64,000 bases of DNA from Pseudomonadota bacterium (GCA_021795435.1 JAJYPJ010000003.1:32962-96961), one strand, 5' to 3'; counted from the first letter of the stretch, positions 34,616 through 45,317 are shown. Notes: generated by a model from the sequence alone, not told the origin. Numbers and translations are program-made.

Positions 34616-35679
34616 GCCGTTTGGGCCTGGCATTCGTGGTTGTGCTTGCGATCCTGACGATGGCGATTGCCGTGCACTTGCGGGTTCCCGCGGGCTACGG
34701 CACGCCGCCTGCGCGTGCCCAACGGCGGCTGATGCCGCACATGAATGCGATCCGAAGTCGGATCACGGGAGTCCGCATTCAGGCGTCCGGGAAATCACTG
34801 CTGCTGCAGCGCAAAGATGGTCGCTGGCAGGTGCTACCGGCGCTCGAGGCGGCCGATGATGCGCGAGTTCAGGAATGGCTTGACCGGCTTGCCGAGGCGC
34901 GCATTCTGGCTCCCCGCACGCGGAGACCCGCGCAATACGGCCTGCTGGGCGTGGCGAGTCCCGGCCAGCCTGGGGCGGGCGCCAGCGTTGAGTTGATGGG
35001 AGTGGCCGGACTGCCGCGACTCCTTATCGGCCACTACGAACCGCGGCTTGCCGGGACCTTCGTCCGCCGTCGCGGCAGCAAGCAGGCCTTGCTCGTGGAG
35101 GGCGACCTGACGGCATCGCCGCACGCAGTCGACTGGATGCCCCACCCTTTGCTTTCGCTACCGGCAAGCGCGGTATTGCAGGTGGATCTACTCGGACAGG
35201 GAGGGCAGCGCTTCTTGGTCGATCGCAGTCTGGAAGGGACGCCCCGCGTGCGCGCAGCGCCGCCGCATCTGCACCAGCCTCTCACGGTTGGCGTGCTGCT
35301 GCTGGGCATGTTCGACGGGTTCGACTACACGGGAGTACAACCTTACGTGGGCCCGCCTGCGCATGCGATCCAGTTGCGGGCGCTGCTCAGCGACGGCAGC
35401 CTGCTGACGCTCATGGCTTGGCGGGACGCGCGGGGACGACCGTTGGGCGATCTCGAGATCCAAGGGCCGGTGGGGGGGCTGCCAGCCGCCGCCGCCGCCG
35501 GTCTTGCCGAGACGGCGGCACGTGTTGGGGCACATACTTGGCAGTTGCCTTCGGGAACCTGGGCGCTGCTCAATATTGCGCTTTACCCGCCGTCGGCGAT
35601 CCGTGGTGGCCTTGGGAATGCGACTGCACCTGCGCTTCCAGCCCGGCGCGCCGACGATTCGACTGGAGGATTTCCATGA
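34612..35679 (+). CDS. DUF4340-domain protein of the GldG-like ABC cluster
   Basis: A 355-residue protein with one N-terminal hydrophobic segment (LGLAFVVVLAILTMAIAVHL) and a periplasmic DUF4340-type body (SRITGVRIQASGKSLLLQRKDGRWQV, then repeats of beta-rich sequence). DUF4340 genes regularly follow GldG-like genes, which supports one four-gene machine. The start overlaps the preceding stop (ATGA) and the stop overlaps the next gene (ATGA). The function is unknown. Confidence 0.85.
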   Translation: MSRLGLAFVVVLAILTMAIAVHLRVPAGYGTPPARAQRRLMPHMNAIRSRITGVRIQASGKSLLLQRKDGRWQVLPALEAADDARVQEWLDRLAEARILAPRTRRPAQYGLLGVASPGQPGAGASVELMGVAGLPRLLIGHYEPRLAGTFVRRRGSKQALLVEGDLTASPHAVDWMPHPLLSLPASAVLQVDLLGQGGQRFLVDRSLEGTPRVRAAPPHLHQPLTVGVLLLGMFDGFDYTGVQPYVGPPAHAIQLRALLSDGSLLTLMAWRDARGRPLGDLEIQGPVGGLPAAAAAGLAETAARVGAHTWQLPSGTWALLNIALYPPSAIRGGLGNATAPALPARRADDSTGGFP

Positions 35680-36074
35680 AGAGGTCCGTGCACGAACTTC
35701 GCGGGCGCATATCGCATGAACGCTTCTGGATCGCCGCCCCGGGGGCGAGTGCGGTGGCACTGGGCGCGATGGGGGCCCACGTGCTCCAGGGTCGGCTCGC
35801 ACCAGCAATGCTGGCGGTTTGGCAGACGGCCGTGCAATTTCAGTTCTGGCATGCGCTGGCGCTCGCGCTGGCGTTGTTGACCTTGCCCGACGGACCGGCA
35901 CGCCGCATCGCTTGCGCGGGGTTCGGATTCGGCATGGCGCTGTTCTGCGGCAGTCTTTACGCTCTGGCGCTCGGGGCGCCTCGTGGCATCGGTGTGCTCA
36001 CCCCATTTGGCGGTTTGGCGCTCATGGCGGGCTGGATTGCGCTGGGTATCGCCGCCGTCCGGCCTCGCAGTTGA
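35676..36074 (+). CDS. DUF423-family membrane protein
   Basis: A 132-residue protein with four hydrophobic helices and the DUF423 motifs GAMGAHVLQGRL, WQTAVQFQFWHALAL and a C-terminal TPFGGLALMAGWIALG. The family (YgdD in E. coli) is of unknown function. The start MKRSVHELRG follows GGAGG and overlaps the DUF4340 stop; the track shows a frame extended upstream into that gene. The N-terminus is about 15 residues longer than usual. Confidence 0.88.
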   Translation: MKRSVHELRGRISHERFWIAAPGASAVALGAMGAHVLQGRLAPAMLAVWQTAVQFQFWHALALALALLTLPDGPARRIACAGFGFGMALFCGSLYALALGAPRGIGVLTPFGGLALMAGWIALGIAAVRPRS

Positions 36075-36097
36075 GGCCGCACGGATCGCCGAAGACA

Positions 36098-36784
36098 ATG
36101 ACCACTCGCGAGTCGGCGCCGGATGTGGGCAGGGCAATGGGGACACGCATCGCGCGCGGGTTTGATCTGGACGCGGCTTACGCGCATCTCCAGCACCGCG
36201 ACAAGCGAATGGCGAAATGGATGCAGCGCATCGGTCCGCTGCAACTCGATTTCACGGCGCGATTCGACACCGTCGATGCGCTGGCCCGGTCGATCCTTCA
36301 CCAGCAGCTTTCGGGCCGCGCCGCTGCGACAATCACGAAGCGCGTGGCGGCGTTGATGCCTCGCAATCGAATTTCTGCTGAAGGCATTGATTCGCAGACC
36401 GATTCGATGCTGCGTTCGTCTGGCGTTTCCGCAGGCAAACTTGCGGCATTGCGCGATCTGGCGGCGCATGCGCGCGCCGGCCGCATACCCACTGCGAGGC
36501 AACTCGAGCACATGGAAGACGCTGCCATCGTCGCTTCGCTGACGAACGTGCGTGGCATCGGCCGATGGACCGTTGAGATGCTACTAATGTTTCGCCTGGG
36601 TCGGCCGGATGTGCTGCCGATCGATGATTTGGGGGTGCGAATGGGTGCTGCACTGGTCGACCGCATGTCCGAGGCACCCACACCCCGCGAGCTGGCGGCT
36701 CGTGGTGCCCGTTGGGCTCCCTATCGAAGCCTGGCAGGCTTTTACCTGTGGCGCGTGGTCGAATACGCGCGGAAACACGCATGA
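36098..36784 (+). CDS. alkA: DNA-3-methyladenine glycosylase II
   Basis: A 228-residue HhH-GPD glycosylase that removes alkylated bases. The helix-hairpin-helix is LTNVRGIGRWTVEMLLMF and the catalytic Asp lies in PDVLPIDDLGVRMG. The upstream block ARSILHQQLSGRAAATITKRV is the conserved DNA-binding helix. It lacks the N-terminal methyltransferase-like part of E. coli AlkA, so it belongs to the shorter AlkA/MAG type. The ATG of the next gene overlaps its stop. Confidence 0.92.
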   Translation: MTTRESAPDVGRAMGTRIARGFDLDAAYAHLQHRDKRMAKWMQRIGPLQLDFTARFDTVDALARSILHQQLSGRAAATITKRVAALMPRNRISAEGIDSQTDSMLRSSGVSAGKLAALRDLAAHARAGRIPTARQLEHMEDAAIVASLTNVRGIGRWTVEMLLMFRLGRPDVLPIDDLGVRMGAALVDRMSEAPTPRELAARGARWAPYRSLAGFYLWRVVEYARKHA

Positions 36785-38391
36785 TCGACCACGACGGGTT
36801 GCTCGCGAGATACCGGGAGGATGTACAGCGCCGCGGGGCGCGTGCAGCCTATGATGCGCTGCTTCAAGCGGTGCTCGATGGGCACGCGAGCGGCGCTGAC
36901 TGGGAAGCCATTGCGCTTGGGATGTTGAAGCAGGGCATGCCCGGTGCCGTAGTGGCATTGGCGGAAGAAGGGCTTGCAAGGCACCCGAATCTCGTGGGCT
37001 TGCGATATCACCTCGGCAACGCGTTGCGCATGATCGGGGAGCGACAGGCAGCCGAGCGTGAACTTCGGGCGGTATTGGCGGTGCAGCCCGCACATGCGGG
37101 CGCGCTGGCCTCGCTGGCGAACCTGCTGCGCGGCGAGGGCCGCCTGCAGGCCGCGGCGCAGGTTGCTCTGGAAGGCATGCCGGTCTTGCCTGATCTGGCT
37201 CGAATACGTGAAACCCTGGTCTTCCTCCGGGAGTGCGAAGCGGTACGGCCTGCCCTGGAACTCGCGCAAGCGGCACTGCGTGATGCCCCGGAAGATGCCG
37301 AACTCCACGGCGTTGCCGGAGAGCTGGCCGCCGAGTTGGGCCGATTCGAGCAGGCTCGCGTGCACTTGCGCCGCGCGGTCGCATTGCAACCCGAATTTGC
37401 TTCCGGCTGGCTGCGGTTAGCTGGCGTGCATGCATTCAGGTCCGGCGATGAACCCGATGCGAAGGCGATTGAACTCGCGGCGCGTTCGTTGCCGATTGAG
37501 GGCGACGCCGGTCTTGCGGCGCGCTTTGCCTGGGCAAAGGTTCTCGCTGACCTGGGTGACCTGGCTGGTGCCGCGCAGCAATTACGCAAAAGCAACGCGG
37601 CCATGCGCTTGCGGATGCAATGGTCGGCGTCGGGATTTGACGCGTTCATCAACCGCCAGATTGGCATTCCTCCGCCGACTCCGGTAGCGAAGCGACTCGA
37701 GTTCACGCCTGTCCTGATCGTCGGCCTTCCGCGCACCGGCACGACGCTCGTGGCCAGCTTGCTGGAGCGCCATCCACAGGTACGGAGCCGCGGCGAGCTT
37801 AATTGGCTCTCCGAGCTGGCCCTGCACGTGGAAACCGGGGCCCGGGCGCCCGCCAAACTGACTGAAGCCGCTGCATTCTACGTGGCCCAGTTGCGCCGCG
37901 ATGATGCTCCGGCACGCGTCATCATTGACAAGAATCCGCTGAATTTTCGCCACCTTGGCATGGCATCGGCGCTGCTGCCGGGAGTGCGTGTCATCCATTG
38001 TCGACGCGATGCGCGCGACACGGCGCTATCCATCTTTCGGCAAATGTTTGCGCATCGCGACAATGGCTATGCCTATGCATTCGAGGACATCGCTGCCTTC
38101 AGCCGGGGTGAGGCCAGGCTGATGGAACACTGGCGCGGGACGTTATCGGTGCCCATGATCGACGTCGACTACGAAAGGCTGGTTCGCGACACGGACGGCG
38201 TGCTCGCGGAGCTCCTTCAATTTTTGGGACTGGGGTCTGCGTCCCTGTCCGCGAAGTCGGCAACCCCGATCCGTACCGCCAGCGTCTGGCAGGCGCGCCA
38301 ACCCGTGCACGCGAGGGCCGTAGACGCATGGAAAGCGTGGGCGCCGCATCTCCCGGAGCTGGCCAACGTCATTCCAGAGCAGCGACCATGA
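36781..38391 (+). CDS. TPR-repeat sulfotransferase
   Basis: A 536-residue two-part protein. The first half (about 60-290) has several TPR-like helical hairpins, for example LRYHLGNALRMIGERQAAERELRAVLAV. The second half is a PAPS-dependent sulfotransferase: the 5'-phosphosulfate loop is VGLPRTGTTLVASLLERHP and the 3'-phosphate region is RVIHCRRDARDTALSIFRQM. The acceptor is unknown; TPR sulfotransferases are common in Proteobacteria but few have assigned substrates. The start MIDHDGLLARY overlaps the alkA stop; the stop overlaps miaA (ATGA). Confidence 0.9.
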   Translation: MIDHDGLLARYREDVQRRGARAAYDALLQAVLDGHASGADWEAIALGMLKQGMPGAVVALAEEGLARHPNLVGLRYHLGNALRMIGERQAAERELRAVLAVQPAHAGALASLANLLRGEGRLQAAAQVALEGMPVLPDLARIRETLVFLRECEAVRPALELAQAALRDAPEDAELHGVAGELAAELGRFEQARVHLRRAVALQPEFASGWLRLAGVHAFRSGDEPDAKAIELAARSLPIEGDAGLAARFAWAKVLADLGDLAGAAQQLRKSNAAMRLRMQWSASGFDAFINRQIGIPPPTPVAKRLEFTPVLIVGLPRTGTTLVASLLERHPQVRSRGELNWLSELALHVETGARAPAKLTEAAAFYVAQLRRDDAPARVIIDKNPLNFRHLGMASALLPGVRVIHCRRDARDTALSIFRQMFAHRDNGYAYAFEDIAAFSRGEARLMEHWRGTLSVPMIDVDYERLVRDTDGVLAELLQFLGLGSASLSAKSATPIRTASVWQARQPVHARAVDAWKAWAPHLPELANVIPEQRP

Positions 38392-39374
38392 ACCCCCAGT
38401 CCGGCAGGGACCTTCCGCCGGCCGTGTTTGTCATGGGCCCGACGGCCAGCGGCAAGACCGCGCTGGCCTGCGAATTGGCCGATGCGTTTCCGGCAAGCCT
38501 GATCAGCGTCGACTCCGCGCTTGTCTACCGAGGCATGGACATCGGCACGGCCAAGCCCGACGCGGAATTGCGCGCACGCTATCCGCATGCGCTCCTGGAC
38601 CTGCGCGACCCACTTGAAAGCTACTCCGCCGCCGACTTCCGCCTCGATGCACTTGATGCGATGCACGCGGCGCTCGCCGCAGGCCGCATACCCGTGCTCG
38701 TGGGGGGCACCGGACTGTATTTCCGCGCACTCGAGCGGGGCCTTTCACCGCTGCCTGCGGCCAGGCCCGAATTGCGCGCGCGCTTGACCCGGGAGGCCCA
38801 CGAACTGGGCTGGCCGGCATTGCATGCGCGATTGGCCAGCCTCGATCCCGCGGCGGCCGCACGCATCCGACCGAATGACCCGCAGCGGATACAGCGCGCA
38901 CTGGAGGTCATCGAACTGACCGGCATGCCGCTCAGCCAACTGCACCAGCAGTCAATGGTCCCGCTGCCGTGGCGAATCCTGAAATTGGCATTGATTCCGA
39001 CGGATCGAGAGCGGCTTCGGCAGCGTATCGCCCAGCGCTTCGATGCCATGCTGGCCGCGGGCTTCCTTGGCGAGGTGGAGCAATTGCGTGCCCGAGGCGA
39101 TCTGCATGCGGATTTACCGGCCCTGCGAGCTGTCGGTTATCGGCAGGCATGGGCCCATCTCGCCGGCGACTGCGATTTCGCAACCTTCCACACGCTATCG
39201 CTGCACGCAAGTCGCCAGTTGGCGAAAAGGCAGTTGACGTGGTTGCGCGGTGAAGAGGGCCTGCGTCGTCTGGATCCATTCGCACCGAACGCCGTCGCCA
39301 ACGCAATTGAAATCGTTGCGGAATTCCTGGGTCCCCCACAGCACCAGCATGGTGACCGCCATGGGTTAAACTGA
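38388..39374 (+). CDS. miaA: tRNA dimethylallyltransferase MiaA
   Basis: A 328-residue enzyme that prenylates A37 of tRNAs reading UNN codons. The P-loop is VMGPTASGKTALA, followed by SVDSALVYRGMDIGTAKP and LVGGTGLYFRALERGLSPLP. RPNDPQRIQRALEV is the tRNA-interacting motif. The start MNPQSGRDL overlaps the previous stop. It opens the miaA-hfq-hflX-hflK-hflC-purA block. Confidence 0.96.
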   Translation: MNPQSGRDLPPAVFVMGPTASGKTALACELADAFPASLISVDSALVYRGMDIGTAKPDAELRARYPHALLDLRDPLESYSAADFRLDALDAMHAALAAGRIPVLVGGTGLYFRALERGLSPLPAARPELRARLTREAHELGWPALHARLASLDPAAAARIRPNDPQRIQRALEVIELTGMPLSQLHQQSMVPLPWRILKLALIPTDRERLRQRIAQRFDAMLAAGFLGEVEQLRARGDLHADLPALRAVGYRQAWAHLAGDCDFATFHTLSLHASRQLAKRQLTWLRGEEGLRRLDPFAPNAVANAIEIVAEFLGPPQHQHGDRHGLN

Positions 39375-39445
39375 GCGAGTTGGGTCGGGACCGTCGCCGG
39401 TGCGACGTGATCTTTTGGCCGGCCCGCGAGTGAGGGTTCAGCGTC

Positions 39446-39706
39446 ATGTCAAAAGGACAATCATTGCAGGATCCGTTTCTCAATGTGCTGCGTCGCGAAC
39501 GCATACCGGTCTCGGTTTACCTGGTCAATGGAATCAAGCTTCAGGGAACCATTGAATCGTTTGACCAGTTTGTGGTGCTGCTGCGCAATCAGGTCAGCCA
39601 GATGGTTTACAAGCACGCCATTTCCACCGTCGTGCCGGCGCGTGCGGTTCGCGTTGGCGGCGAGGATGGTGAAAGCGCGACCGAGTCGCAGGACGATAAG
39701 CCCTGA
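39446..39706 (+). CDS. hfq: RNA chaperone Hfq
   Basis: An 86-residue Sm-like hexamer subunit that pairs small RNAs with mRNAs. The Sm1 motif covers [30 protein letters not shown] with the proximal-face residues QDPFLN. Sm2 has [13 protein letters not shown]. The short acidic/basic tail (about 20 residues) is normal. A -10-like TAAACT lies 75 bases upstream, so hfq may have a separate promoter inside the block. Confidence 0.97.
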   Translation: MSKGQSLQDPFLNVLRRERIPVSVYLVNGIKLQGTIESFDQFVVLLRNQVSQMVYKHAISTVVPARAVRVGGEDGESATESQDDKP

Positions 39707-39747
39707 AAGCGCTTTTTGATCGCGGCAAAAAAGGTGAGCGCGCGGTA

Positions 39748-41001
39748 TTGGTTCTGCCGCATGCGCGCGCGGACCTCGAGGCGGAGGCCGATGCTCGGGA
39801 ATTCGAGGAACTCGCGCGGTCGGCGGGTGCTGAAGTGCTGGAGCGGGTTTCGGCCCGGGTCGAACGTCCCAGTCCCAGGTTCTATATCGGAAGCGGCAAG
39901 GCCGATGAGCTCCGGCACCTCGTTCAGGTGCTGGAGGCCAATCTGGTGTTGGTCGATCATGCGCTTAGTCCCGTCCAGGAGCGCAACCTCGAAGCCCACC
40001 TGGGCGTGCGTGTCGTGGATCGCACGGGCCTGATCCTGGACATATTCGCCCAGCGCGCGCGCTCGCATGAAGGCAAGCTCGAGGTTGAGCTTGCGCAACT
40101 GAAGCATCTGGCAACCCGGTTGGTGCGCGGGTGGACCCACCTTGAGCGCCAGCGCGGTGGCATCGGGATGCGAGGCCCCGGCGAGACGCAGCTGGAAACC
40201 GACCGCCGGCTCCTGGCCGAGCGCGTGCGGCAACTGCAGAAGCGCCTTGAGCGGGTACGAACCCAGCGCGGCCAGCAACGCCGCGCGCGACTGGCGGCCG
40301 GGATGCCCCGGGTGGCATTGGTCGGCTATACCAATGCCGGAAAGTCGACTTTGTTCAATGCCTTGACTCGGTCCACCGTCTACGCAGCCGACCAATTGTT
40401 CGCGACGCTTGACCCGACGGTGCGGCGCATTCCGGATTTGCCCTGCGGTCCCGTGGTCGTGGCCGACACGGTCGGCTTCGTGCGCAAGCTGCCGCACGAC
40501 CTGGTCGCGGCGTTCCGGGCGACCCTCGCGGAAGCGAGGGATGCCGATTTGCTCCTGCACGTTACGGATGCAGCGGATCCGGAGCGTGAACGCCATATCG
40601 ATGTCGTCAATGCGGTGTTGGACGAAATCGGGGCGGGGCAAGTGCCGCAACTGTCGGTTTTCAACAAGATCGACTTGCTGGACAAGCCGCCCTCGATGGA
40701 GCATGACCGGTTGGACGGGCCAAGGCGGGTGTGGCTGGCGGCTGCAACAGGTGCGGGAATCGAGCTGCTCAGGGATGCCATCGTCGCGCGTCTGTCCCGT
40801 GACCGCGTGCACGGAACCTTGCATCTGGACGCCGGCAGTGGTCGCCTGCATGCCCGCCTGAAGGTCCTTGGCGCCATCGCCGCCGAGCATTTCGACGAGC
40901 GAGGCTGGCATCTGCTGATCGACGCGCCGCGGTCCATGCTCGAGCCCTTGCGCGGCGAAGGCGCCGAAGTGCTTGCCCGCTTGCTGGAGCCATCCGCGTG
41001 A
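39748..41001 (+). CDS. hflX: Ribosome-associated GTPase HflX
   Basis: A GTPase that splits stalled or heat-damaged 70S ribosomes. The N-terminal domain has PRFYIGSGKADELRHLV and VVDRTGLILDIFAQRARS; a coiled linker includes GETQLETDRRLL. The G domain has G1 GYTNAGKSTL, G3 ADTVGF and G4 NKID. The coordinates use the TTG given by the track. The conserved opening strand lies upstream (LFDRGKKGERAVLVLPH), so the real start is probably the CTG at 39703, which overlaps the hfq stop (CTGA) and has AGGA 9 bases before it. Confidence 0.94.
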   Translation: MVLPHARADLEAEADAREFEELARSAGAEVLERVSARVERPSPRFYIGSGKADELRHLVQVLEANLVLVDHALSPVQERNLEAHLGVRVVDRTGLILDIFAQRARSHEGKLEVELAQLKHLATRLVRGWTHLERQRGGIGMRGPGETQLETDRRLLAERVRQLQKRLERVRTQRGQQRRARLAAGMPRVALVGYTNAGKSTLFNALTRSTVYAADQLFATLDPTVRRIPDLPCGPVVVADTVGFVRKLPHDLVAAFRATLAEARDADLLLHVTDAADPERERHIDVVNAVLDEIGAGQVPQLSVFNKIDLLDKPPSMEHDRLDGPRRVWLAAATGAGIELLRDAIVARLSRDRVHGTLHLDAGSGRLHARLKVLGAIAAEHFDERGWHLLIDAPRSMLEPLRGEGAEVLARLLEPSA

Positions 41002-41024
41002 ATGCAAATCAATGCACTGCGATC

Positions 41025-41053
41025 TTGCCGCAGCACGGCTGCTAAACTAGAAA
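41025..41053 (+). promoter_or_regulatory. Candidate promoter for hflK-hflC
   Basis: TTGCCG and TAGAAA are 17 bases apart in the 137-base spacer after hflX. Matches are 4 of 6 in each box. This spacer is the only sizeable break between hflX and hflK, so an internal promoter is plausible. Confidence 0.4.
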
Positions 41054-41138
41054 GCTGTGCAGATGCTGGGCGGACCGGTGCGCGCCGATGCGTTGCGGAC
41101 CGTGCCGCGGGCACAACTCCCCCTGACGAGTAAAGGCA

Positions 41139-42275
41139 ATGGCCTGGAACGAACCCGGCGGTGGTCGACGCGATCCATGGGGACGCGGTGGTGGCAGTGG
41201 CAAGGGACCCGATCTCGATGCCTGGCTGCGACGACTGCGCCAACGGCTGGCCGGACTGCGCGGCGGTGGCGGCGCGGGCGGCATCGGCACGATTGTTCTT
41301 GCCCTGATGCTGGCCTGGCTCCTGTTCGATTCGTGGACAGTGGTGAATACCAGCCAGGTCGGCGTGGTCACGCGGTTTGGGGCCTATGCCAGCACCGTCG
41401 GCCCGGGCTTCCACTTCGTCCTGCCGAGGCCCATCGAGACGGTCCGGAAGGTCGACATGACCTCGGTGCGGTCCGTTTCGGACAAGCAGCAGATGCTGAC
41501 CAAGGACGAAAACATCGTTCAGGTTGACTTTAACATCCAGTATCAGGTCAACAACGCCGAACAATACCTATTTTCGCTGCAGGATCCGGATGCGACGGTG
41601 AGCCAAGCGGCGGAATCGGTCGTGCGCCGTGTCGTTGGCGCAAGCACCATGGACACCATCCTCTCCGGGGAGGGGGCAGCCATGGTCGTCACGACTCAGC
41701 GCGATTTGCAGAAGCTGCTCGACAGCTATCACGCCGGGATAACGATCACCGAGGTCAATTTCCAGAACATCGCGCCACCGGCCGAGGTCAAGGACGCCTT
41801 TGATGATGTGAACAAGGCGCGCGAGGATAAGCAGCGGATCGAGAACGAGGCAAAGGCCTATGCCAGCAAGATCCTGCCCGAGGCGCGTGGACAGGCCGCT
41901 CGCATCGTTGCCGACGCCCAGGCTTATCAGGCTTCAAGCGAGGCCCATGCGCAGGGTGAGGCGCAGCGCTTCCTCCTGATGCTCAAGCAGTACCAGGCCG
42001 CACCCCAGATCACGCGCAAGTGGCTATGGCTGCAGACGATTGAGAGCGTCATGGCAGCCAACACCAAGGTGCTGGACGAAAGCAATGGCCGGAACCTGAT
42101 CTATCTGCCGTTGAAATCCGGAGCCGGCGCGGCACCGGCCACGCCCGGCGCGGTGATCCCCGGCGCGGGCGCGATGCTGCAGCGATCGCCGTCCGGCACA
42201 GCGCCAGCGGCCGGTGCGTCAGGGGCATCGCCTGGTGCCGCGGCAAGTGCGACCACTGGCGGAGACCAGCCATGA
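41139..42275 (+). CDS. hflK: FtsH protease regulator HflK
   Basis: A 378-residue type II membrane protein that, with HflC, forms the large periplasmic-facing cage around FtsH. A Gly/Arg-rich cytoplasmic tail (MAWNEPGGGRRDPWGRGG) precedes one membrane helix (IVLALMLAWLLFDSWTVV). A band-7/SPFH domain follows, with VVTRFGAYASTVGPGFHFVLP and a long coiled coil (DVNKAREDKQRIENEAKAY). The Ala/Pro/Gly-rich C-terminus is disordered. It overlaps hflC by ATGA. Confidence 0.95.
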   Translation: MAWNEPGGGRRDPWGRGGGSGKGPDLDAWLRRLRQRLAGLRGGGGAGGIGTIVLALMLAWLLFDSWTVVNTSQVGVVTRFGAYASTVGPGFHFVLPRPIETVRKVDMTSVRSVSDKQQMLTKDENIVQVDFNIQYQVNNAEQYLFSLQDPDATVSQAAESVVRRVVGASTMDTILSGEGAAMVVTTQRDLQKLLDSYHAGITITEVNFQNIAPPAEVKDAFDDVNKAREDKQRIENEAKAYASKILPEARGQAARIVADAQAYQASSEAHAQGEAQRFLLMLKQYQAAPQITRKWLWLQTIESVMAANTKVLDESNGRNLIYLPLKSGAGAAPATPGAVIPGAGAMLQRSPSGTAPAAGASGASPGAAASATTGGDQP

Positions 42276-43132
42276 AGCCCATCGTCATTGCCCTTGCCAT
42301 CCTGCTTGCTTTGGCCGGCTACAACAGTGTGTTCACGGTCCGCCAGGACCAATCGGCGCTGTTGCTGCAATTCGGTCGGATCGTGCGCAGCAGCTACGAG
42401 CCTGGCCTGCACTTCAAGGTGCCGTTCATGCAGCAGGTCGTCAAGTTCGACAAGCGCATTCTCACCCTGGATGCGCGGCCCGAGCGCTATTTCACGGCCG
42501 AGAAGAAGGTCGTCAACGTCGATTTCTATGTGAAGTGGCGTATTGCCAATCCGACGTTGTTCTATCAGGCGACCGGGGGAGAGGTGATGCAGGCGGAGGC
42601 TCGCCTGACGCCGATGGTCAAGGACGCGCTCCGTTTTGAATTCAGCTCCCGGCCTCTGGACGAACTGGTGTCGGGCGGACGCAACGATGTCACCGCGCGT
42701 GTGCGGCAGCAGGCCAATGGCTCTGCCCTGCGCACGCTGGGTGTTCGCATCGTTGACGTTCGCATCCGCCAGATCGAGCTCCCCGAGTCGGTCAGTGAAT
42801 CTGTATTCAAGCGCATGCGGGCCGAGCGCATGAGTCTGGCGAATGCCCTTCGTTCAAGCGGCGAGGAAGAGGCCACCAAGATTCGCGCGGATGCCGACAA
42901 ACAGGCGCATGTGCTCGTGGCCGATGCGGACGCCAAGGCAGCCGAAATCCGTGGCCAGGGAGATGCCGTCGCCGCGCAGACGTATGCGAAGGCCTTTGGC
43001 AAGGATCCCGGCTTCTTCGACTTCTATCGAACGCTTGAGGCGTACCGGCGCAGCTTCGGCGGCGGTCATGGCGTATTGCTGCTGAAGCCGGATTCGCAGT
43101 TCATGCACTATTTCAACGGCCCGGGCAAATGA
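42272..43132 (+). CDS. hflC: FtsH protease regulator HflC
   Basis: A 286-residue partner of HflK. One N-terminal membrane helix (IVIALAILLALAGYNSVFTV) precedes the SPFH domain (DQSALLLQFGRIVRSSYEPGLHFKVPF). RMRAERMSLANALRSSGEEEATKIRADAD forms the coiled region. The C-terminus FDFYRTLEAYRRSF and the hydrophobic end are typical. The small DUF2065 gene found between hflC and purA in many gammaproteobacteria is absent. Confidence 0.95.
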   Translation: MKPIVIALAILLALAGYNSVFTVRQDQSALLLQFGRIVRSSYEPGLHFKVPFMQQVVKFDKRILTLDARPERYFTAEKKVVNVDFYVKWRIANPTLFYQATGGEVMQAEARLTPMVKDALRFEFSSRPLDELVSGGRNDVTARVRQQANGSALRTLGVRIVDVRIRQIELPESVSESVFKRMRAERMSLANALRSSGEEEATKIRADADKQAHVLVADADAKAAEIRGQGDAVAAQTYAKAFGKDPGFFDFYRTLEAYRRSFGGGHGVLLLKPDSQFMHYFNGPGK

Positions 43133-43175
43133 ACGGCGTCGCCCGTCCCGGGCGTTTGCGGCCAATGTTCGTTAG

Positions 43176-44570
<1,395 letters not shown>

Positions 44571-44597
44571 CCTCGGTCCGAGGGTGGTCGCGTTGCG

Positions 44598-45266
44598 TCA
44601 GTCTTCGCGGCCGGAAGGTGGGGCGGCGGGTGGTGATTTGCTGGGATTGAGCATGACGGAGATGATGACGCGCAGGGCGGAACGAACCAGATCAGGCGGC
44701 ATGCTCGGGGCTCCACGATGCGCCAGTGCCTGCGAGGGAAGATAGGGTATGTGGACAAAGCCCGCAGGTACCCTGCGCCGTGCCCGCAGTGCATGCAGCA
44801 GCGCGTACATCACCTGGTTGCAGACGTACGTTCCCGCCGTATTCGAGATTTCCGCAGGAATGCCGGCGAGATGCAGCGACGCGAGGCAGGCCGGCAGTGG
44901 CAAGCGGGTGAAATAAGCATCCGGGCCACCGCTCACGACGGGCTCATTGCACGGTCGGGAGCCATCATTGTCGGCAATGCGCGCGTCGCAGACGTTGATT
45001 GCGACCCGTTCCAGCGAAATTTGCGGACGTCCGCCCGCCTGGCCGACACAGACCACCCCGGCGGGTTGCAGTTCACGCAAGGCGTTGCGCAGCGTGCGGG
45101 GAGCGCGGCTGAACGACGTCGGTAACTGGCAGGCCACGACCCGATGTCCCTCGATGCGCGAGCCATCCAGGCTGCGCACGGCTTCCCAGGAAGGATTGAC
45201 CGCTTCGCCGGCAAATGGATCGAAGCCGGTAATCAGCACCGGCAACCGGTGGCGAATTGGGGTCAT
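44598..45266 (-). CDS. pcp: Pyroglutamyl-peptidase I
   Basis: A 222-residue cysteine peptidase (family C15) that removes N-terminal 5-oxoproline from peptides. It opens VLITGFDPFAGEAVNPSWEAV. The catalytic Glu is in LERVAINV, the Cys in SNTAGTYVCNQVMY and the His in GFVHIPYLPSQ. The Pro/Ser-rich C-terminal tail is about 15 residues longer than usual. It is the last gene of the 5-oxoproline operon, supplying 5-oxoproline that PxpABC can convert to glutamate. Confidence 0.94.
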   Translation of the reverse strand: MTPIRHRLPVLITGFDPFAGEAVNPSWEAVRSLDGSRIEGHRVVACQLPTSFSRAPRTLRNALRELQPAGVVCVGQAGGRPQISLERVAINVCDARIADNDGSRPCNEPVVSGGPDAYFTRLPLPACLASLHLAGIPAEISNTAGTYVCNQVMYALLHALRARRRVPAGFVHIPYLPSQALAHRGAPSMPPDLVRSALRVIISVMLNPSKSPPAAPPSGRED

Positions 45267-45317
45267 GTCGGGGCCGCGCAGGATGGGTACGACCAGGATC
45301 GTACCGCCGCGCCGAGA

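Noticed and set aside
39607-41564. Two long antisense ORFs (466 and 394 codons) over hflX and hflK
   Set aside because: Both are shadows of clear GTPase and SPFH genes and end or begin at arbitrary points within them.
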